Source: Flavobacteriaceae bacterium (GTDB lineage: Bacteria > Bacteroidota > Bacteroidia > Flavobacteriales > Flavobacteriaceae). From it: 64,000 nucleotides of DNA. Below the pieces are notes generated by a model that was not told the DNA's origin, ran no database searches, and saw nothing but the letters and a program-made list of their open reading frames with translations. The translations under genes and the position numbers were made by a program. The stretch covers positions 1-64,000 of the forward strand of contig WUAI01000006.1 of assembly GCA_009827225.1 (NCBI GenBank). Direction: 5' to 3'. This document shows, in pieces, positions 33,244 through 42,625 of this stretch; position 1 is the stretch's first letter, and each line of letters begins with the position of its first letter.

Positions 33244-34642
33244 TTGCATGGTCAAGCAACGTACCATAGAAAAAGAAGTTTCTCTCACAGGCGTGGGACT
33301 CCATACAGGGAAAGAGGTGACTATTGTTTTCAAGCCTGCCCCTGAAAATTTCGGATATGCTTTCGAACGTGTGGATCTGGAAGGAAATCCGATCATCGAA
33401 GCCGATGCCAACTTTGTTGTGAATACTCAACGCGGAACCAACCTGGAGAAGAGAGGCGTAAAAATACAAACCTCCGAACATGTCCTTGCCGCGTTGGTAG
33501 GTATGGAGATAGACAACTGCCTTATTCAACTCAATGCCTCCGAACCTCCCATTATGGATGGTTCGTCCAAGTTCTTCGTCGAAGCCATAGAAAAGGCCGG
33601 AATCGTAGAACAGGAGGCACCCAGGGAAGAATATGTGGTTCGGGAGGTAATCTCCTACACCGATGAAGAATCGGGTAGTGAAATTACCGTGATCCCCGCA
33701 GATGAATACCAGGTAACGACCATGGTAGACTTCGGAACCAAAGTATTAGGCACTCAGAATGCATCATTAAAACACCTTTCCGATTTCAAAGATGAAATCT
33801 CGGATGCCAGAACCTTCAGCTTTTTGCATGAGTTGGAAATGTTGCTGGAAAATGGTTTGATCAAAGGAGGAGACTTAAATAATGCCATAGTGTATGTGGA
33901 CAAGGAACTTTCTCCGGAAACCATGGAAAAGTTGCGTCACGCCTTCAAGAAAGAGCAAATTTCAGTAAAACCCAACGGAATACTGGATAATCTAACCTTG
34001 CACTATCCCAATGAAGCTGCACGGCATAAACTGTTGGATGTGGTAGGTGATCTGGCGTTGGTTGGAACGCGCATTCGCGGAAAAGTGATCGCCAATAAGC
34101 CCGGTCATTTTGTAAATACTCAATTTGCGAAGAAACTGTCGAAATTAATCAAGATTGAAAAGCGGAACAAAATTCCTAAGTTCAATCTTTCAGCACCTCC
34201 TATCAAGGATGTAAATGAAATCATGGCCATGTTGCCTCACCGTCCGCCATTCTTATTGGTGGACAAAATTCTAGAGTTGAGCGAAAATCATGTGGTTGGG
34301 CTAAAGAATGTGACCATGAACGAACCTTTCTTTGTTGGTCACTTTCCGGGAGCTCCCGTTATGCCTGGGGTTCTCATCGTTGAGGCTATGGCGCAAACAG
34401 GAGGAATACTGGCATTAAGCACGGTTCCAGACCCTGAGAATTACCTTACCTTCTTTATGAAGATCAACAATGTGAAGTTCAAGCAACAGGTAAATCCGGG
34501 AGACACCCTAGTATTCAAATTGGACCTGATCACTCCGATACGTCGTGGAATTGTTCATATGATGGGGAATGCCTATGCCAACGATAAATTGGTTACCGAA
34601 GCTGAACTAATGGCCCAAATTGTTAAAACTAAGAACGAATAA
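33236..34642 (+). CDS. fused LpxC deacetylase and FabZ dehydratase
   Basis: 468 residues. Residues about 1-305 are LpxC: zinc ligands His82 (TSEHVLAAL), His264 and Asp268 (HKLLDVVGD). Residues about 318-468 are FabZ: catalytic His335 in LPHRPPF and Glu383 in MPGVLIVEAMAQ. LpxC makes the committed lipid A step; FabZ dehydrates 3-hydroxyacyl-ACP, so one chain balances lipid A against fatty acids. This fusion is known in Bacteroidota. It starts inside lpxD (8-nt overlap); a second ATG at 33248 (MVKQRTIEKEV) is an alternative. lpxA follows with no gap. Confidence 0.95.
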   Translation: MTNCMVKQRTIEKEVSLTGVGLHTGKEVTIVFKPAPENFGYAFERVDLEGNPIIEADANFVVNTQRGTNLEKRGVKIQTSEHVLAALVGMEIDNCLIQLNASEPPIMDGSSKFFVEAIEKAGIVEQEAPREEYVVREVISYTDEESGSEITVIPADEYQVTTMVDFGTKVLGTQNASLKHLSDFKDEISDARTFSFLHELEMLLENGLIKGGDLNNAIVYVDKELSPETMEKLRHAFKKEQISVKPNGILDNLTLHYPNEAARHKLLDVVGDLALVGTRIRGKVIANKPGHFVNTQFAKKLSKLIKIEKRNKIPKFNLSAPPIKDVNEIMAMLPHRPPFLLVDKILELSENHVVGLKNVTMNEPFFVGHFPGAPVMPGVLIVEAMAQTGGILALSTVPDPENYLTFFMKINNVKFKQQVNPGDTLVFKLDLITPIRRGIVHMMGNAYANDKLVTEAELMAQIVKTKNE

Positions 34643-35425
34643 ATGAATCAACCCTTAGCATATGTTCATCCGGGAGCTAAGATCGCGAAGAATGTAGTGA
34701 TCGAGCCTTTTACCACCATTCACAATAATGTGGTGATCGGTGAAGGAACCTGGATCGGTTCGAATGTCACCATCATGGAAGGTGCCCGAATTGGTAAGAA
34801 CTGTAATATCTTCCCCGGAGCAGTAATTTCTGCCATTCCGCAGGATTTGAAGTTTCAGGATGAAGAGACCACAGCAGAGATCGGTGATAATACTACCATC
34901 CGTGAATATGTAACAGTGAACCGAGGTACCATCGATCGGGGCAAAACCGTGATTGGGAACAACTGTCTCATTATGGCGTATTGCCATATAGCGCACGATT
35001 GTATCGTAGGTGACAATTGTATCTTTTCCAATAGCAGTACGCTGGCAGGGCATATTACTGTAGGCGATCACGTTGTGCTTGCAGGAATGACTGCCGTTCA
35101 TCAGTTTTGTATGATCGGAAATCATGCTTTTGTGACAGGAGGTTCGTTGGTTCGAAAGGACGTTCCCCCTTATGTTAAGGCAGCGCGGGAACCACTTTCT
35201 TATGTCGGAATTAACTCCATCGGATTGAGACGCAGAGGGTTCCAGCCTGAAAAAATCAAGGAAATCCAGGACATCTATCGTATCCTGTATCAAAAATCAT
35301 ATAATAATACCCAAGCAGCCGAAATCATCGAAGCCGAAATGGAAGCGACCCCTGAGCGCGATGAGATTCTTCAGTTCATTAAGAACTCCAAACGAGGAAT
35401 CATGAAAGGCTATTTTCAGAATTAA
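34643..35425 (+). CDS. lpxA: acyl-ACP:UDP-N-acetylglucosamine O-acyltransferase
   Basis: 260 residues. Hexapeptide left-handed beta-helix ([20 protein letters not shown]..., [19 protein letters not shown] with the catalytic histidine) and the C-terminal helical part ([12 protein letters not shown]...). It transfers 3-hydroxyacyl groups to UDP-GlcNAc, the first lipid A step. It begins the base after the lpxC-fabZ stop, and efp follows 12 nt later. Confidence 0.96.
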   Translation: MNQPLAYVHPGAKIAKNVVIEPFTTIHNNVVIGEGTWIGSNVTIMEGARIGKNCNIFPGAVISAIPQDLKFQDEETTAEIGDNTTIREYVTVNRGTIDRGKTVIGNNCLIMAYCHIAHDCIVGDNCIFSNSSTLAGHITVGDHVVLAGMTAVHQFCMIGNHAFVTGGSLVRKDVPPYVKAAREPLSYVGINSIGLRRRGFQPEKIKEIQDIYRILYQKSYNNTQAAEIIEAEMEATPERDEILQFIKNSKRGIMKGYFQN

Positions 35426-35436
35426 AACAAAAAAGA

Positions 35437-36003
35437 ATGGCAACAACCTCAGATATTCGCAAAGGGCTTTGCATTAAGTACAATAGTGATATTTATAAAA
35501 TCGTGGAATTCCTTCACGTAAAGCCCGGAAAAGGACCTGCTTTTGTAAGAACTAAATTGAAAAGTGTGACCACCGGGAAAGTGATAGATAATACGTTCTC
35601 TGCCGGTCACAAGATCGAAGATGTGCGAGTAGAAACCCACAAGTTCCAGTATTTGTATAATGAAGGCGATACTTATCATTTTATGAACACAGAAGATTAT
35701 TCACAGATTCAACTTCAGAAAGATACTTTGGATCGTCCCGATTTGATGAAAGAAGGAGAAGTAGTTACGGTGATTATCAATTCCGAAGACAGTATGCCGC
35801 TTTCTGTAGACATGCCACCAAGTGTTGTTCTGGAGGTAACTGCCACAGAGCCCGGCGTAAAAGGAAATACAGCAACTAACGCCACCAAGCCAGCTACAGT
35901 AGAAACCGGTGCCAGGATCAATGTTCCTTTATTCATTAACGAAGGCGACAAGATCAAAGTGGAAACGGAGAAAGGCACGTATCAGGAACGCGTTAAAGAG
36001 TAA
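35437..36003 (+). CDS. efp: elongation factor P
   Basis: 188 residues, the full EF-P length with three beta domains. The modification site is Lys32 in VKPGKGPAF; the tip region and C-terminal FINEGDKIKVETEKGTYQERVK are typical. EF-P relieves ribosome stalling at polyproline. A lysine at this position fits the lysine-modified branch. Located between lpxA and the second lpxD-like gene, with a hairpin terminator after it. Confidence 0.96.
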   Translation: MATTSDIRKGLCIKYNSDIYKIVEFLHVKPGKGPAFVRTKLKSVTTGKVIDNTFSAGHKIEDVRVETHKFQYLYNEGDTYHFMNTEDYSQIQLQKDTLDRPDLMKEGEVVTVIINSEDSMPLSVDMPPSVVLEVTATEPGVKGNTATNATKPATVETGARINVPLFINEGDKIKVETEKGTYQERVKE

Positions 36004-36026
36004 TTTTCGAAACCATAAAATTTAAG

Positions 36027-36059
36027 TCCCTCTTCAATGAATTTGAGGTGGGATTTTTT
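36027..36059 (+). terminator. rho-independent terminator after efp
   Basis: An imperfect stem (TCCC and CTTCAA pairing with TTGAGG and GGGA, one wobble and one mismatch) with a 5-nt loop, followed by T6. It lies between efp and the second lpxD-like gene. Confidence 0.6.
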
Positions 36060-36084
36060 ATATTTACTTTTTTAACGAAAATCC

Positions 36085-37023
36085 ATGAAGTTTCCAAAAG
36101 CACAATCCCTTGAAAACATTGCCGCCATCATTGATTGTGAGTTCGTGGGTGCTCCAGATTTTCCTGTCCTGGGCATGAATGAAATACATGTCGTCCAACC
36201 GGGCGATATTGTGTTTGTCGACCATCCCAAATATTATGACAAAGCGTTGCGTTCACAGGCCACCGTGGTCCTGATCAATAAGAAGGTAGATTGCCCTGAT
36301 GGCAAGGCACTACTGATTTCGGAAGATCCTTTTCGTGACTTCAATAAGCTCACCCATCATTTCAATCCGTTTGCCCCGGCGAGAGCGGTGATTGCAGATT
36401 CCGCCAAAATCGGGAAGCATACCATCATTCAACCCAATGTTTTTATCGGAAACAATGTAGTGATAGGGGACGACTGTGTCATCCATTCCAATGTGGCTAT
36501 TTATGACAATACCATTATTGGGAACAACGTAACCATTCATGCAGGTGCGGTTTTAGGTGCCGATGCGTTTTATTATAAAAACCGCCCTGAAAAGTTTGAT
36601 AAGCTTCTAAGCGGAGGTAATGTTGTCATCAAGGACGATGTGGACATAGGGGCACTGTGTACTATCGATAGTGGGGTGAGTGCGTCTACCATCATTGGGG
36701 AAGGCACCAAACTGGACAATCAGGTTCATGTGGGCCATGATACCGTAATTGGGAAACGTTGCCTTATCGCTTCGCAAGTAGGTATAGCGGGTTGTGTGTT
36801 GATTGAAGACTTAGTGACCATTTGGGGTCAAGTAGGAATAACCAGCGGCATTACCATTGGAGAAAAGGCGGTGATTTCAGCACAGAGTGGCGTCAGTAAA
36901 TCACTTCCGGGTCATAAGTCATATTTCGGAACACCAGCGGATGACTTCAGAAAAAAATACAAAGAAATAGCCTCCATCAGATTAATTCCAGACATCATAG
37001 ATAAATTAGACAAACTGAAATGA
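36085..37023 (+). CDS. second LpxD-like acyltransferase
   Basis: 312 residues. Same layout as LpxD: an N-terminal globular part (LENIAAIIDCEFVG, VVQPGDIVFVDHPKYYDKAL) and a left-handed beta-helix (IGKHTIIQPNVFIGNNVVIG ... NQVHVGHDTVIG with the catalytic histidine). Distinctly diverged from the gene at 32218, so not a recent copy. It may act on a different acyl chain or a different amino sugar. The NTF2-like gene starts 4 nt inside its stop (ATGA). Confidence 0.85.
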   Translation: MKFPKAQSLENIAAIIDCEFVGAPDFPVLGMNEIHVVQPGDIVFVDHPKYYDKALRSQATVVLINKKVDCPDGKALLISEDPFRDFNKLTHHFNPFAPARAVIADSAKIGKHTIIQPNVFIGNNVVIGDDCVIHSNVAIYDNTIIGNNVTIHAGAVLGADAFYYKNRPEKFDKLLSGGNVVIKDDVDIGALCTIDSGVSASTIIGEGTKLDNQVHVGHDTVIGKRCLIASQVGIAGCVLIEDLVTIWGQVGITSGITIGEKAVISAQSGVSKSLPGHKSYFGTPADDFRKKYKEIASIRLIPDIIDKLDKLK

Positions 37024-37433
37024 GCAGAACCGCCAAGCAAGTCGTAAAAGATTTTTATCAGTCCGACATACTCAATGACAACACAGTTTTAGATCGTTTT
37101 TTTCACCCAGAATTGGTTCTTATATGGAACAGTGCCGATGGCCTTTCTATTATGAACAGTGACGATCTGATCGAATTCTTTTTGGAAATCAGGAGAACTT
37201 ACAACGATTTGCGCATAGAGGTGAGCCATCTTCTCGAGGATGACAATCACGTCACCATCCGTTATAAATATTACGTCCGCACCATAGAAAACCCGGAGGA
37301 GGAATTAGGAATCGCCCATTTTATAGCCATCTGGGAAATAAAGGACGACAAAATGTACCGTGGTTACCAGGTTTCTCAGCCGGTCACCGACAATGACGAT
37401 ACCCAGGAATCGTATCATAAGGTTAAGGTGTAA
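37020..37433 (+). CDS. NTF2/SnoaL-like small protein
   Basis: 137 residues. NTF2-like cone fold: KQVVKDFYQSDILND..., DDLIEFFLEIRRTYNDLRIEVSH..., YKYYVRTIENPEEELGIAHFIAIWEI. No catalytic residues can be assigned with certainty. It starts in the stop codon of the second lpxD-like gene (ATGA overlap), so it is translationally coupled to it and may serve that pathway. Confidence 0.78.
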   Translation: MSRTAKQVVKDFYQSDILNDNTVLDRFFHPELVLIWNSADGLSIMNSDDLIEFFLEIRRTYNDLRIEVSHLLEDDNHVTIRYKYYVRTIENPEEELGIAHFIAIWEIKDDKMYRGYQVSQPVTDNDDTQESYHKVKV

Positions 37434-37460
37434 TTTCTTTTCAGAAATAGTTCAAAACAC

Positions 37461-37468
37461 TACCTTTG
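37461..37468 (+). promoter_or_regulatory. -7 box of sucD
   Basis: TACCTTTG fits TAnnTTTG, 34 nt upstream of the sucD start. Confidence 0.5.
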
Positions 37469-37502
37469 CGCAGCTTTAAATTCAACTTAATATTTATTCT
37501 TC

Positions 37503-38375
37503 ATGAGTGTATTGGTAAATAAAGATTCTAAGATTATTGTTCAGGGATTCACGGGAAGTGAAGGGACCTTTCATGCAGGTCAGATGATCGAATATGGAAC
37601 CAACGTGGTTGGTGGTGTAACACCTGGAAAAGGAGGACAAACTCACTTGGAAAAGCCGGTTTTCAATACGGTTGAAGAAGCGGTAAAAGAACTGGGAGCC
37701 GATACCACCATCATTTTTGTACCACCCGCTTTTGCGGCGGATGCTATCATGGAAGCCGCTGATGCAGGGATCAAAATAATTATTACCATTACTGAAGGAA
37801 TTCCGGTAGCCGATATGATCAAAGCGGCAGATTACATCAAAGATCGTGATTGCCGATTGGTAGGGCCTAACTGCCCCGGAGTGATTACTCCCGGAGAAGC
37901 TAAAGTAGGGATCATGCCCGGATTTGTATTCAAAAAAGGAAGAGTAGGCATCGTGTCTAAGTCTGGTACGCTTACCTATGAAGCCGCCGATCAGGTGGTA
38001 AGACAAGGATTAGGGATTACTACTGCCATTGGAATTGGTGGTGATCCAATTATCGGGACCACTACCAAGGAAGCGGTGGAATTGTTGATCAATGATGATG
38101 AGACCGATGCGGTGGTGATGATTGGAGAAATTGGAGGTCAGTTAGAGGCTGATGCAGCCAATTGGTATAAGGATAGCGGAAGTAGTAAACCTATTGTTGG
38201 ATTTATCGCCGGAGAAACTGCTCCTGCAGGAAGAACGATGGGACATGCCGGAGCCATTGTAGGAGGAAGCGATGATACGGCACAGGCCAAGAAGAAGATT
38301 ATGCGTGCCTGTGGAATTCATGTGGTCGATTCACCTGCTGAAATTGGAAAGAAAGTGAAAGAAGTTCTCTCGTAG
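37503..38375 (+). CDS. sucD: succinate-CoA ligase, alpha subunit
   Basis: 290 residues. The CoA-binding fold begins at [24 protein letters not shown]; the phospho-histidine is His248 in [25 protein letters not shown] and [10 protein letters not shown] are conserved. It makes succinyl-CoA and ATP or GTP in the TCA cycle together with SucC, which is not in the window. Monocistronic, with its own promoter box and a strong terminator. Confidence 0.96.
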   Translation: MSVLVNKDSKIIVQGFTGSEGTFHAGQMIEYGTNVVGGVTPGKGGQTHLEKPVFNTVEEAVKELGADTTIIFVPPAFAADAIMEAADAGIKIIITITEGIPVADMIKAADYIKDRDCRLVGPNCPGVITPGEAKVGIMPGFVFKKGRVGIVSKSGTLTYEAADQVVRQGLGITTAIGIGGDPIIGTTTKEAVELLINDDETDAVVMIGEIGGQLEADAANWYKDSGSSKPIVGFIAGETAPAGRTMGHAGAIVGGSDDTAQAKKKIMRACGIHVVDSPAEIGKKVKEVLS

Positions 38376-38396
38376 AATTTTATCATATAATTAACG

Positions 38397-38426
38397 AAAA
38401 GCCCCTTGATTTGAGGGGCTTTTTTC
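38397..38426 (+). terminator. rho-independent terminator of sucD
   Basis: Stem AAAAGCCCCT... / ...AGGGGCTTTT around a short AT-rich loop, followed by T6. Confidence 0.85.
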
Positions 38427-38449
38427 ATGGGAAAGCCGAAGTGATTCCC

Positions 38450-38457
38450 TATATTTG
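38450..38457 (+). promoter_or_regulatory. -7 box of fabG
   Basis: TATATTTG fits TAnnTTTG, 23 nt before the start codon. Confidence 0.6.
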
Positions 38458-38480
38458 AAATTCATCTAAACAGCCAAACT

Positions 38481-39227
38481 ATGAAGTTATTAGACGGAAA
38501 AACAGCGATTATTACAGGGGGAAGTCGGGGTATTGGAAAAGGAATTGTAGAAACCTTTGCAAGGCACGGCGCCAATGTGGCATTTACCTATAATTCATCG
38601 GCTGAGGCGGCAGAAGCGATTGCGGCTGAAGCTTCAAAAGAAGGAGTAAAAGTAAAGGCATATAAAAGTAACGCTGCTAATTTTGATGAATCCCAGGATT
38701 TGGCTGCCAAGGTGTTGGAAGAATTCGGAAGTATCGATATCCTGATCAATAACGCAGGAATTACCAAGGATAATTTGCTGATGCGAATTTCTGAAGAGGA
38801 TTTTGATAAAGTAATCGAAGTCAATCTCAAATCGGTTTTCAATATGACAAAAGCGGTACAGCGTACAATGCTCAAACAACGAAACGGCTCAATCATCAAT
38901 ATGAGTTCGGTAGTAGGAGTGAAGGGGAATGCCGGTCAAACCAACTATGCTGCTTCCAAAGCGGGGATATTAGGTTTTACAAAATCGGTGGCGTTGGAAT
39001 TGGGTTCCAGGAATATACGTTGTAATGCCATTGCTCCGGGATTCATAGAAACCGAGATGACAGGCAAACTGGATGAGGCTGTAGTACAAGGATGGAGAGA
39101 GGCTATTCCGTTGAAAAGGGGAGGGTCTCCAGAAGATATCGCCAATGCTTGTGTGTACCTGGCAAGTGACTTGTCTTCATACGTCACGGGACAGGTACTG
39201 AATGTAGATGGCGGAATGCTCACTTAA
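38481..39227 (+). CDS. fabG: 3-oxoacyl-[acyl-carrier-protein] reductase
   Basis: 248 residues, a short-chain dehydrogenase. NADPH-binding GGSRGIGKG, LINNAGITKD and the catalytic set Ser142-Tyr156-Lys160 (INMSSVVG and NYAASKAG) are intact, as is the FabG-type AIAPGFIETEMT. It reduces 3-oxoacyl-ACP in fatty-acid elongation. The gene precedes a membrane vWA gene by 3 nt, probably sharing a transcript. Confidence 0.92.
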   Translation: MKLLDGKTAIITGGSRGIGKGIVETFARHGANVAFTYNSSAEAAEAIAAEASKEGVKVKAYKSNAANFDESQDLAAKVLEEFGSIDILINNAGITKDNLLMRISEEDFDKVIEVNLKSVFNMTKAVQRTMLKQRNGSIINMSSVVGVKGNAGQTNYAASKAGILGFTKSVALELGSRNIRCNAIAPGFIETEMTGKLDEAVVQGWREAIPLKRGGSPEDIANACVYLASDLSSYVTGQVLNVDGGMLT

Positions 39228-39230
39228 TTC

Positions 39231-41264
39231 ATGACGGCACAAACCATACTTTTTATCGTTATTGCAGCGGTAGTCGCTCTGGCGATAGTAATCTTCATGT
39301 ATGGTTATAAAACCAAGTATACAGGGAAGCTTCGTTGGGTGTTTGGCGCTCTTCGGTTTATTACTTTGTTTTCCTTGTTCCTGCTATTAATCAATCCTAA
39401 ACTTAAGCAGCAAAACCTCTCCATAGAAAAACCTAAGCTAAGTGTCCTGGTGGATAATTCAGGCTCAATCGCTTCGTTGGAAATGGAAGAAGGACTGAGA
39501 TCACTGGTAGAAGGATTGGAGAATCATAATGAACTTCAGGAGAAATTTGATGTCCGTTTCTTTGCCTTTGGTGATGCCTTTGGCCCCCTGGATACTTTGC
39601 AGTTCTTGGCCAAACAAACGAATATAGAAGAAGCCCTCAATAAGACCGACGAGTTGTTTGGAGATGAGATTGCTCCAACGGTATTGCTCTCAGACGGCAA
39701 TCAAACCTACGGCCGTGACTATGAATTTGGTAGTCGTAACTACTCTTCGGCTATTTATCCCATGGTTATTGGTGATTCCACGCAATACACAGATTTAAAA
39801 ATTGAGCAGCTAAATACCAATCGGTACTCTTTCTTAAAGAACGAATTTCCGGTGGAGGTGATATTGGTGTACAACGGTAAAAGTGCCGTGGATTCCAGGT
39901 TTGTCATTCAGCAAGGAGGAAGTATGATCTATTCTGAAGAGGTTACTTTTTCAGAAGAAAATAATTCCCGCACGCTCTCCTTTACCATCCCATCATCGAG
40001 GGTAGGGTTGCAACGCTACCGTGCTACGATTCGTCCTATTTCCGAAGAAAAAAATCAAACCAACAATTCGAAGAATTTCGCAGTGGAGGTTATCGATGAG
40101 GCTACGAATATCCTGATCGTAAGCGACATACTTCATCCGGATATGGGGGCTTTTAAGAAAGCCATTGAGACCAATGAGCAACGTAAAGTTACTTTCATGG
40201 AGCCTCGCGATGCCGGCGCGGTGATCAACGATTATCAACTTATTATTCTTAACCAACCCAATCGTAGTTTCTCACAGATATATGTTGAAGTAGCAAAGCT
40301 GAATAAAAATACCCTCACGCTTACAGGAGCACAGACCGATTGGAACTTTTTGAATTCTGTCCAGTCTTATTATGAAAAACTGGCCACTAGTCAAAGTGAG
40401 CAGGTTTCCGGGACCTTCAATCCCAATTACGGAGCCTATTCGATGGAAGAAATCGAGTTTTCAGATTTTTCTCCTTTAGAAACGGAGTTTGGCGAGTTAC
40501 TGTTTTCTGTACCTCACGATGTGATTTTAAATCAAACAATTGATGGATTCACAACCGGCTCCCCTTTGCTGGCTACCTGGGAATTGAATGGTAAACGCGA
40601 TGCTATCTGGGACGGACAAGGTATTTGGAAATGGAGGGCGCAGTCTTTTCTTCAAACAGAGAGTTTCGAAGATTTCGATGCTTTTCTCGGAAAGCTTATA
40701 CAATACCTTGCTTCCAACAAAAGGCGAAGTCGCCTGGATGTGACCTACGACACTTTTTATTACAATAATAATCCTGTGGTAATTTCTGCCCAGTACTTCG
40801 ACAATAACTTTGTTTTTGACAACAGGGCACAACTCAATATTCGGGTAAAAAATGCTGAAACAGATGAAATCACCGAATTTCCGATGCTGCTCAAGAATAA
40901 TTATTACCTGGTGGATCTAAACAGTCTTCCGGCAGGTGATTATAGCTTCACTGTTTCCGTGGAAGAGGAAGCGGTGGCCCGAAGTGGTAATTTTACCATC
41001 CTGGAATACAATGTGGAACAGCAATTTTTAAATGCCAACGTAACAAAACTTAGACAAGTGGCGACAAATAGCGGAGGAGAATTATTCTATGCCGACCAAC
41101 TGGAAGGTTTGATCGGTACTCTTCTTAGCAATGAAAGCTACAAACCCATTCAAAAATCCAATCAAAAAGTCGTACCTTTAATCGACTGGAAATACTTACT
41201 GGGCTTGATAGCACTTAGCCTTGCAGCGGAGTGGTTTATTCGAAAGTATAACGGACTTATATAA
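39231..41264 (+). CDS. membrane protein with vWA-like domain
   Basis: 677 residues. Two N-terminal membrane helices (ILFIVIAAVVALAIVIFMYGY and VFGALRFITLFSLFLLLI) precede a long extracytoplasmic part; one more helix near the C-terminus (WKYLLGLIALSLAAEWFIR). A MIDAS-like DNSGS motif at residues 74-78 (LSVLVDNSGSIASLE) marks a von Willebrand A-type metal site. Later regions contain beta-rich segments similar to glutamine-amidotransferase-like/BatA-type proteins; exact family not assigned. It follows fabG by 3 nt and ends 19 nt before the SPFH gene. Confidence 0.8.
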   Translation: MTAQTILFIVIAAVVALAIVIFMYGYKTKYTGKLRWVFGALRFITLFSLFLLLINPKLKQQNLSIEKPKLSVLVDNSGSIASLEMEEGLRSLVEGLENHNELQEKFDVRFFAFGDAFGPLDTLQFLAKQTNIEEALNKTDELFGDEIAPTVLLSDGNQTYGRDYEFGSRNYSSAIYPMVIGDSTQYTDLKIEQLNTNRYSFLKNEFPVEVILVYNGKSAVDSRFVIQQGGSMIYSEEVTFSEENNSRTLSFTIPSSRVGLQRYRATIRPISEEKNQTNNSKNFAVEVIDEATNILIVSDILHPDMGAFKKAIETNEQRKVTFMEPRDAGAVINDYQLIILNQPNRSFSQIYVEVAKLNKNTLTLTGAQTDWNFLNSVQSYYEKLATSQSEQVSGTFNPNYGAYSMEEIEFSDFSPLETEFGELLFSVPHDVILNQTIDGFTTGSPLLATWELNGKRDAIWDGQGIWKWRAQSFLQTESFEDFDAFLGKLIQYLASNKRRSRLDVTYDTFYYNNNPVVISAQYFDNNFVFDNRAQLNIRVKNAETDEITEFPMLLKNNYYLVDLNSLPAGDYSFTVSVEEEAVARSGNFTILEYNVEQQFLNANVTKLRQVATNSGGELFYADQLEGLIGTLLSNESYKPIQKSNQKVVPLIDWKYLLGLIALSLAAEWFIRKYNGLI

Positions 41265-41283
41265 AAATTCAAAACTTAATATT

Positions 41284-42099
41284 ATGGAGCGATTGCCTAA
41301 AATTGGGGTGCCAATTATTATCATTTTAATTATTACGATCATCGTACTGGCCAAATCGGCGATAACGATTGGTTCCGGGGAAGCCGGGGTATTGTATAAA
41401 ACTTTTGGGGGCGGGGTTGTGACCGACAAGCCACCGTTGGATGAAGGTTTTCATATCATAGCTCCATGGAACAAAGTGATCATTTATGAAATCCGCCAAC
41501 AGGAATTGTTTGAAGAGATGAAAGTGCTCTCTTCCAACGGATTGGAGATTCAGATTGATGCCTCTGCTTGGTATCAGCCCGTGTGGCAAGACCTTGGAAA
41601 ACTTCACCAGCAAAAAGGAGAGAACTATTTACAACGTGTGATCCAGCCTGCGATTCGAAGTGCTGCCCGTAGTGTGGTAGGGCGATATACACCGGAACAA
41701 TTGTATTCCAGTAAGCGGGATGCTATCCAGGAGGAGATTTTTGCTGAAACGAAAAAGATCCTGGACAATCAGTTCCTACAATTGAATGAAGTACTGGTTC
41801 GTGATGTTACCTTACCGGCTACTATCAAGGACGCCATTGAAAGAAAGCTGAAACAAGAGCAGGAATCGTTGGAGTATGAATTCCGATTGGTTACTGCGGA
41901 AAAAGAAGCGGAAAGACAAAGAATCGAGGCTCAGGGTAAAGCGGATGCGAACCGCATTTTGAGTGCTTCCCTTACGGATAAGATCCTTCAGGACAAAGGG
42001 ATCGAGGCTACACTTAAACTCTCGGAATCTCCCAACGCGAAGGTTGTGGTCGTGGGATCCGGGGACTCCGGACTTCCATTGATCCTTGGGAATAACTAA
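41284..42099 (+). CDS. prohibitin/SPFH-domain membrane protein
   Basis: 271 residues from MERLPKIGVPIII, start chosen at 41284 because the upstream open frame lies in the previous gene. One N-terminal membrane helix (GVPIIIILIITIIVLAKSA) leads to the SPFH/prohibitin fold (VLYKTFGGGVVTDKPPLDEGFHIIAPW, then RYTPEQLYSSKRDAIQEEI). A helical coiled coil follows (KLKQEQESLEYEFRLVTAEKEAERQRIEA). Such proteins form oligomeric rings at the membrane and often regulate proteases. Signature: the prohibitin subgroup. Confidence 0.88.
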   Translation: MERLPKIGVPIIIILIITIIVLAKSAITIGSGEAGVLYKTFGGGVVTDKPPLDEGFHIIAPWNKVIIYEIRQQELFEEMKVLSSNGLEIQIDASAWYQPVWQDLGKLHQQKGENYLQRVIQPAIRSAARSVVGRYTPEQLYSSKRDAIQEEIFAETKKILDNQFLQLNEVLVRDVTLPATIKDAIERKLKQEQESLEYEFRLVTAEKEAERQRIEAQGKADANRILSASLTDKILQDKGIEATLKLSESPNAKVVVVGSGDSGLPLILGNN

Positions 42100-42114
42100 A
42101 AATTAAAACATTTG

Positions 42115-42143
42115 AAAAGCGGAAGATCTCTTCCGCTTTTTTT
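42115..42143 (+). terminator. rho-independent terminator after the SPFH gene
   Basis: An 11-bp perfect stem AAAAGCGGAAG / CTTCCGCTTTT, a 4-nt loop and T7. Confidence 0.85.
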
Positions 42144-42148
42144 ATTTC

Positions 42149-42156
42149 TATATTTG
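42149..42156 (+). promoter_or_regulatory. -7 box 4 nt upstream of aroQ
   Basis: TATATTTG fits TAnnTTTG. It ends only 4 nt before the ATG at 42161, so the transcript would be leaderless or nearly so. Confidence 0.5.
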
Positions 42157-42160
42157 AACC

Positions 42161-42580
42161 ATGAAGCTCATTATTATAAACGGACCTAATCTGAACCTGC
42201 TCGGGAAGCGGGAAACCGATATTTATGGAGCGTTAAGTTTCGAAGCATTTTATGAACAACTGAATGCCAGATATCCGGAAGTGGAGCTCTCATATTTCCA
42301 ATCCAATATAGAAGGAGAACTAATCGACAAGATACAGGAAGTTGGTTTTTCCTACGACGGAATAATCCTCAATGCTGCAGCGTATACTCATACTTCGGTG
42401 GGCATTGGAGATGCTGTCAAAGCAGTGGAAACACCGGTAATCGAAGTTCACATTTCCAATACCTTCGCCAGGGAAGAATTCCGCCATCAATCTTATGTCT
42501 CTGCGGGTGCTCGAGGTGTGATACTGGGATTTGGACTGCAAAGTTATGAGCTGGCTCTTCAAAGTTTTCTAAAGCCATAA
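42161..42580 (+). CDS. aroQ: type II 3-dehydroquinate dehydratase
   Basis: 139 residues, a normal type II dehydroquinase. NGPNLNLLGKRETDIYG includes the catalytic Tyr22; His77 in AAYTHTSVG and VHISNTFAREEFRHQSY (His97) complete the active site. It dehydrates 3-dehydroquinate to 3-dehydroshikimate in the shikimate pathway; aroB is 23 kb away. The gene is flanked by two terminators and so is monocistronic, with a promoter box 4 nt before its start. Confidence 0.95.
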   Translation: MKLIIINGPNLNLLGKRETDIYGALSFEAFYEQLNARYPEVELSYFQSNIEGELIDKIQEVGFSYDGIILNAAAYTHTSVGIGDAVKAVETPVIEVHISNTFAREEFRHQSYVSAGARGVILGFGLQSYELALQSFLKP

Positions 42581-42584
42581 AAAA

Positions 42585-42610
42585 ACGCCTCACTAAGGAG
42601 GCGTATCTTT
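42585..42610 (+). terminator. rho-independent terminator of aroQ
   Basis: Stem ACGCCTC / GAGGCGT with loop ACTAAG, then a T-rich stretch. It is 4 nt after the aroQ stop and also faces the convergent lpd gene. Confidence 0.8.
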
Positions 42611-42625
42611 TTTATCATTCCATCA

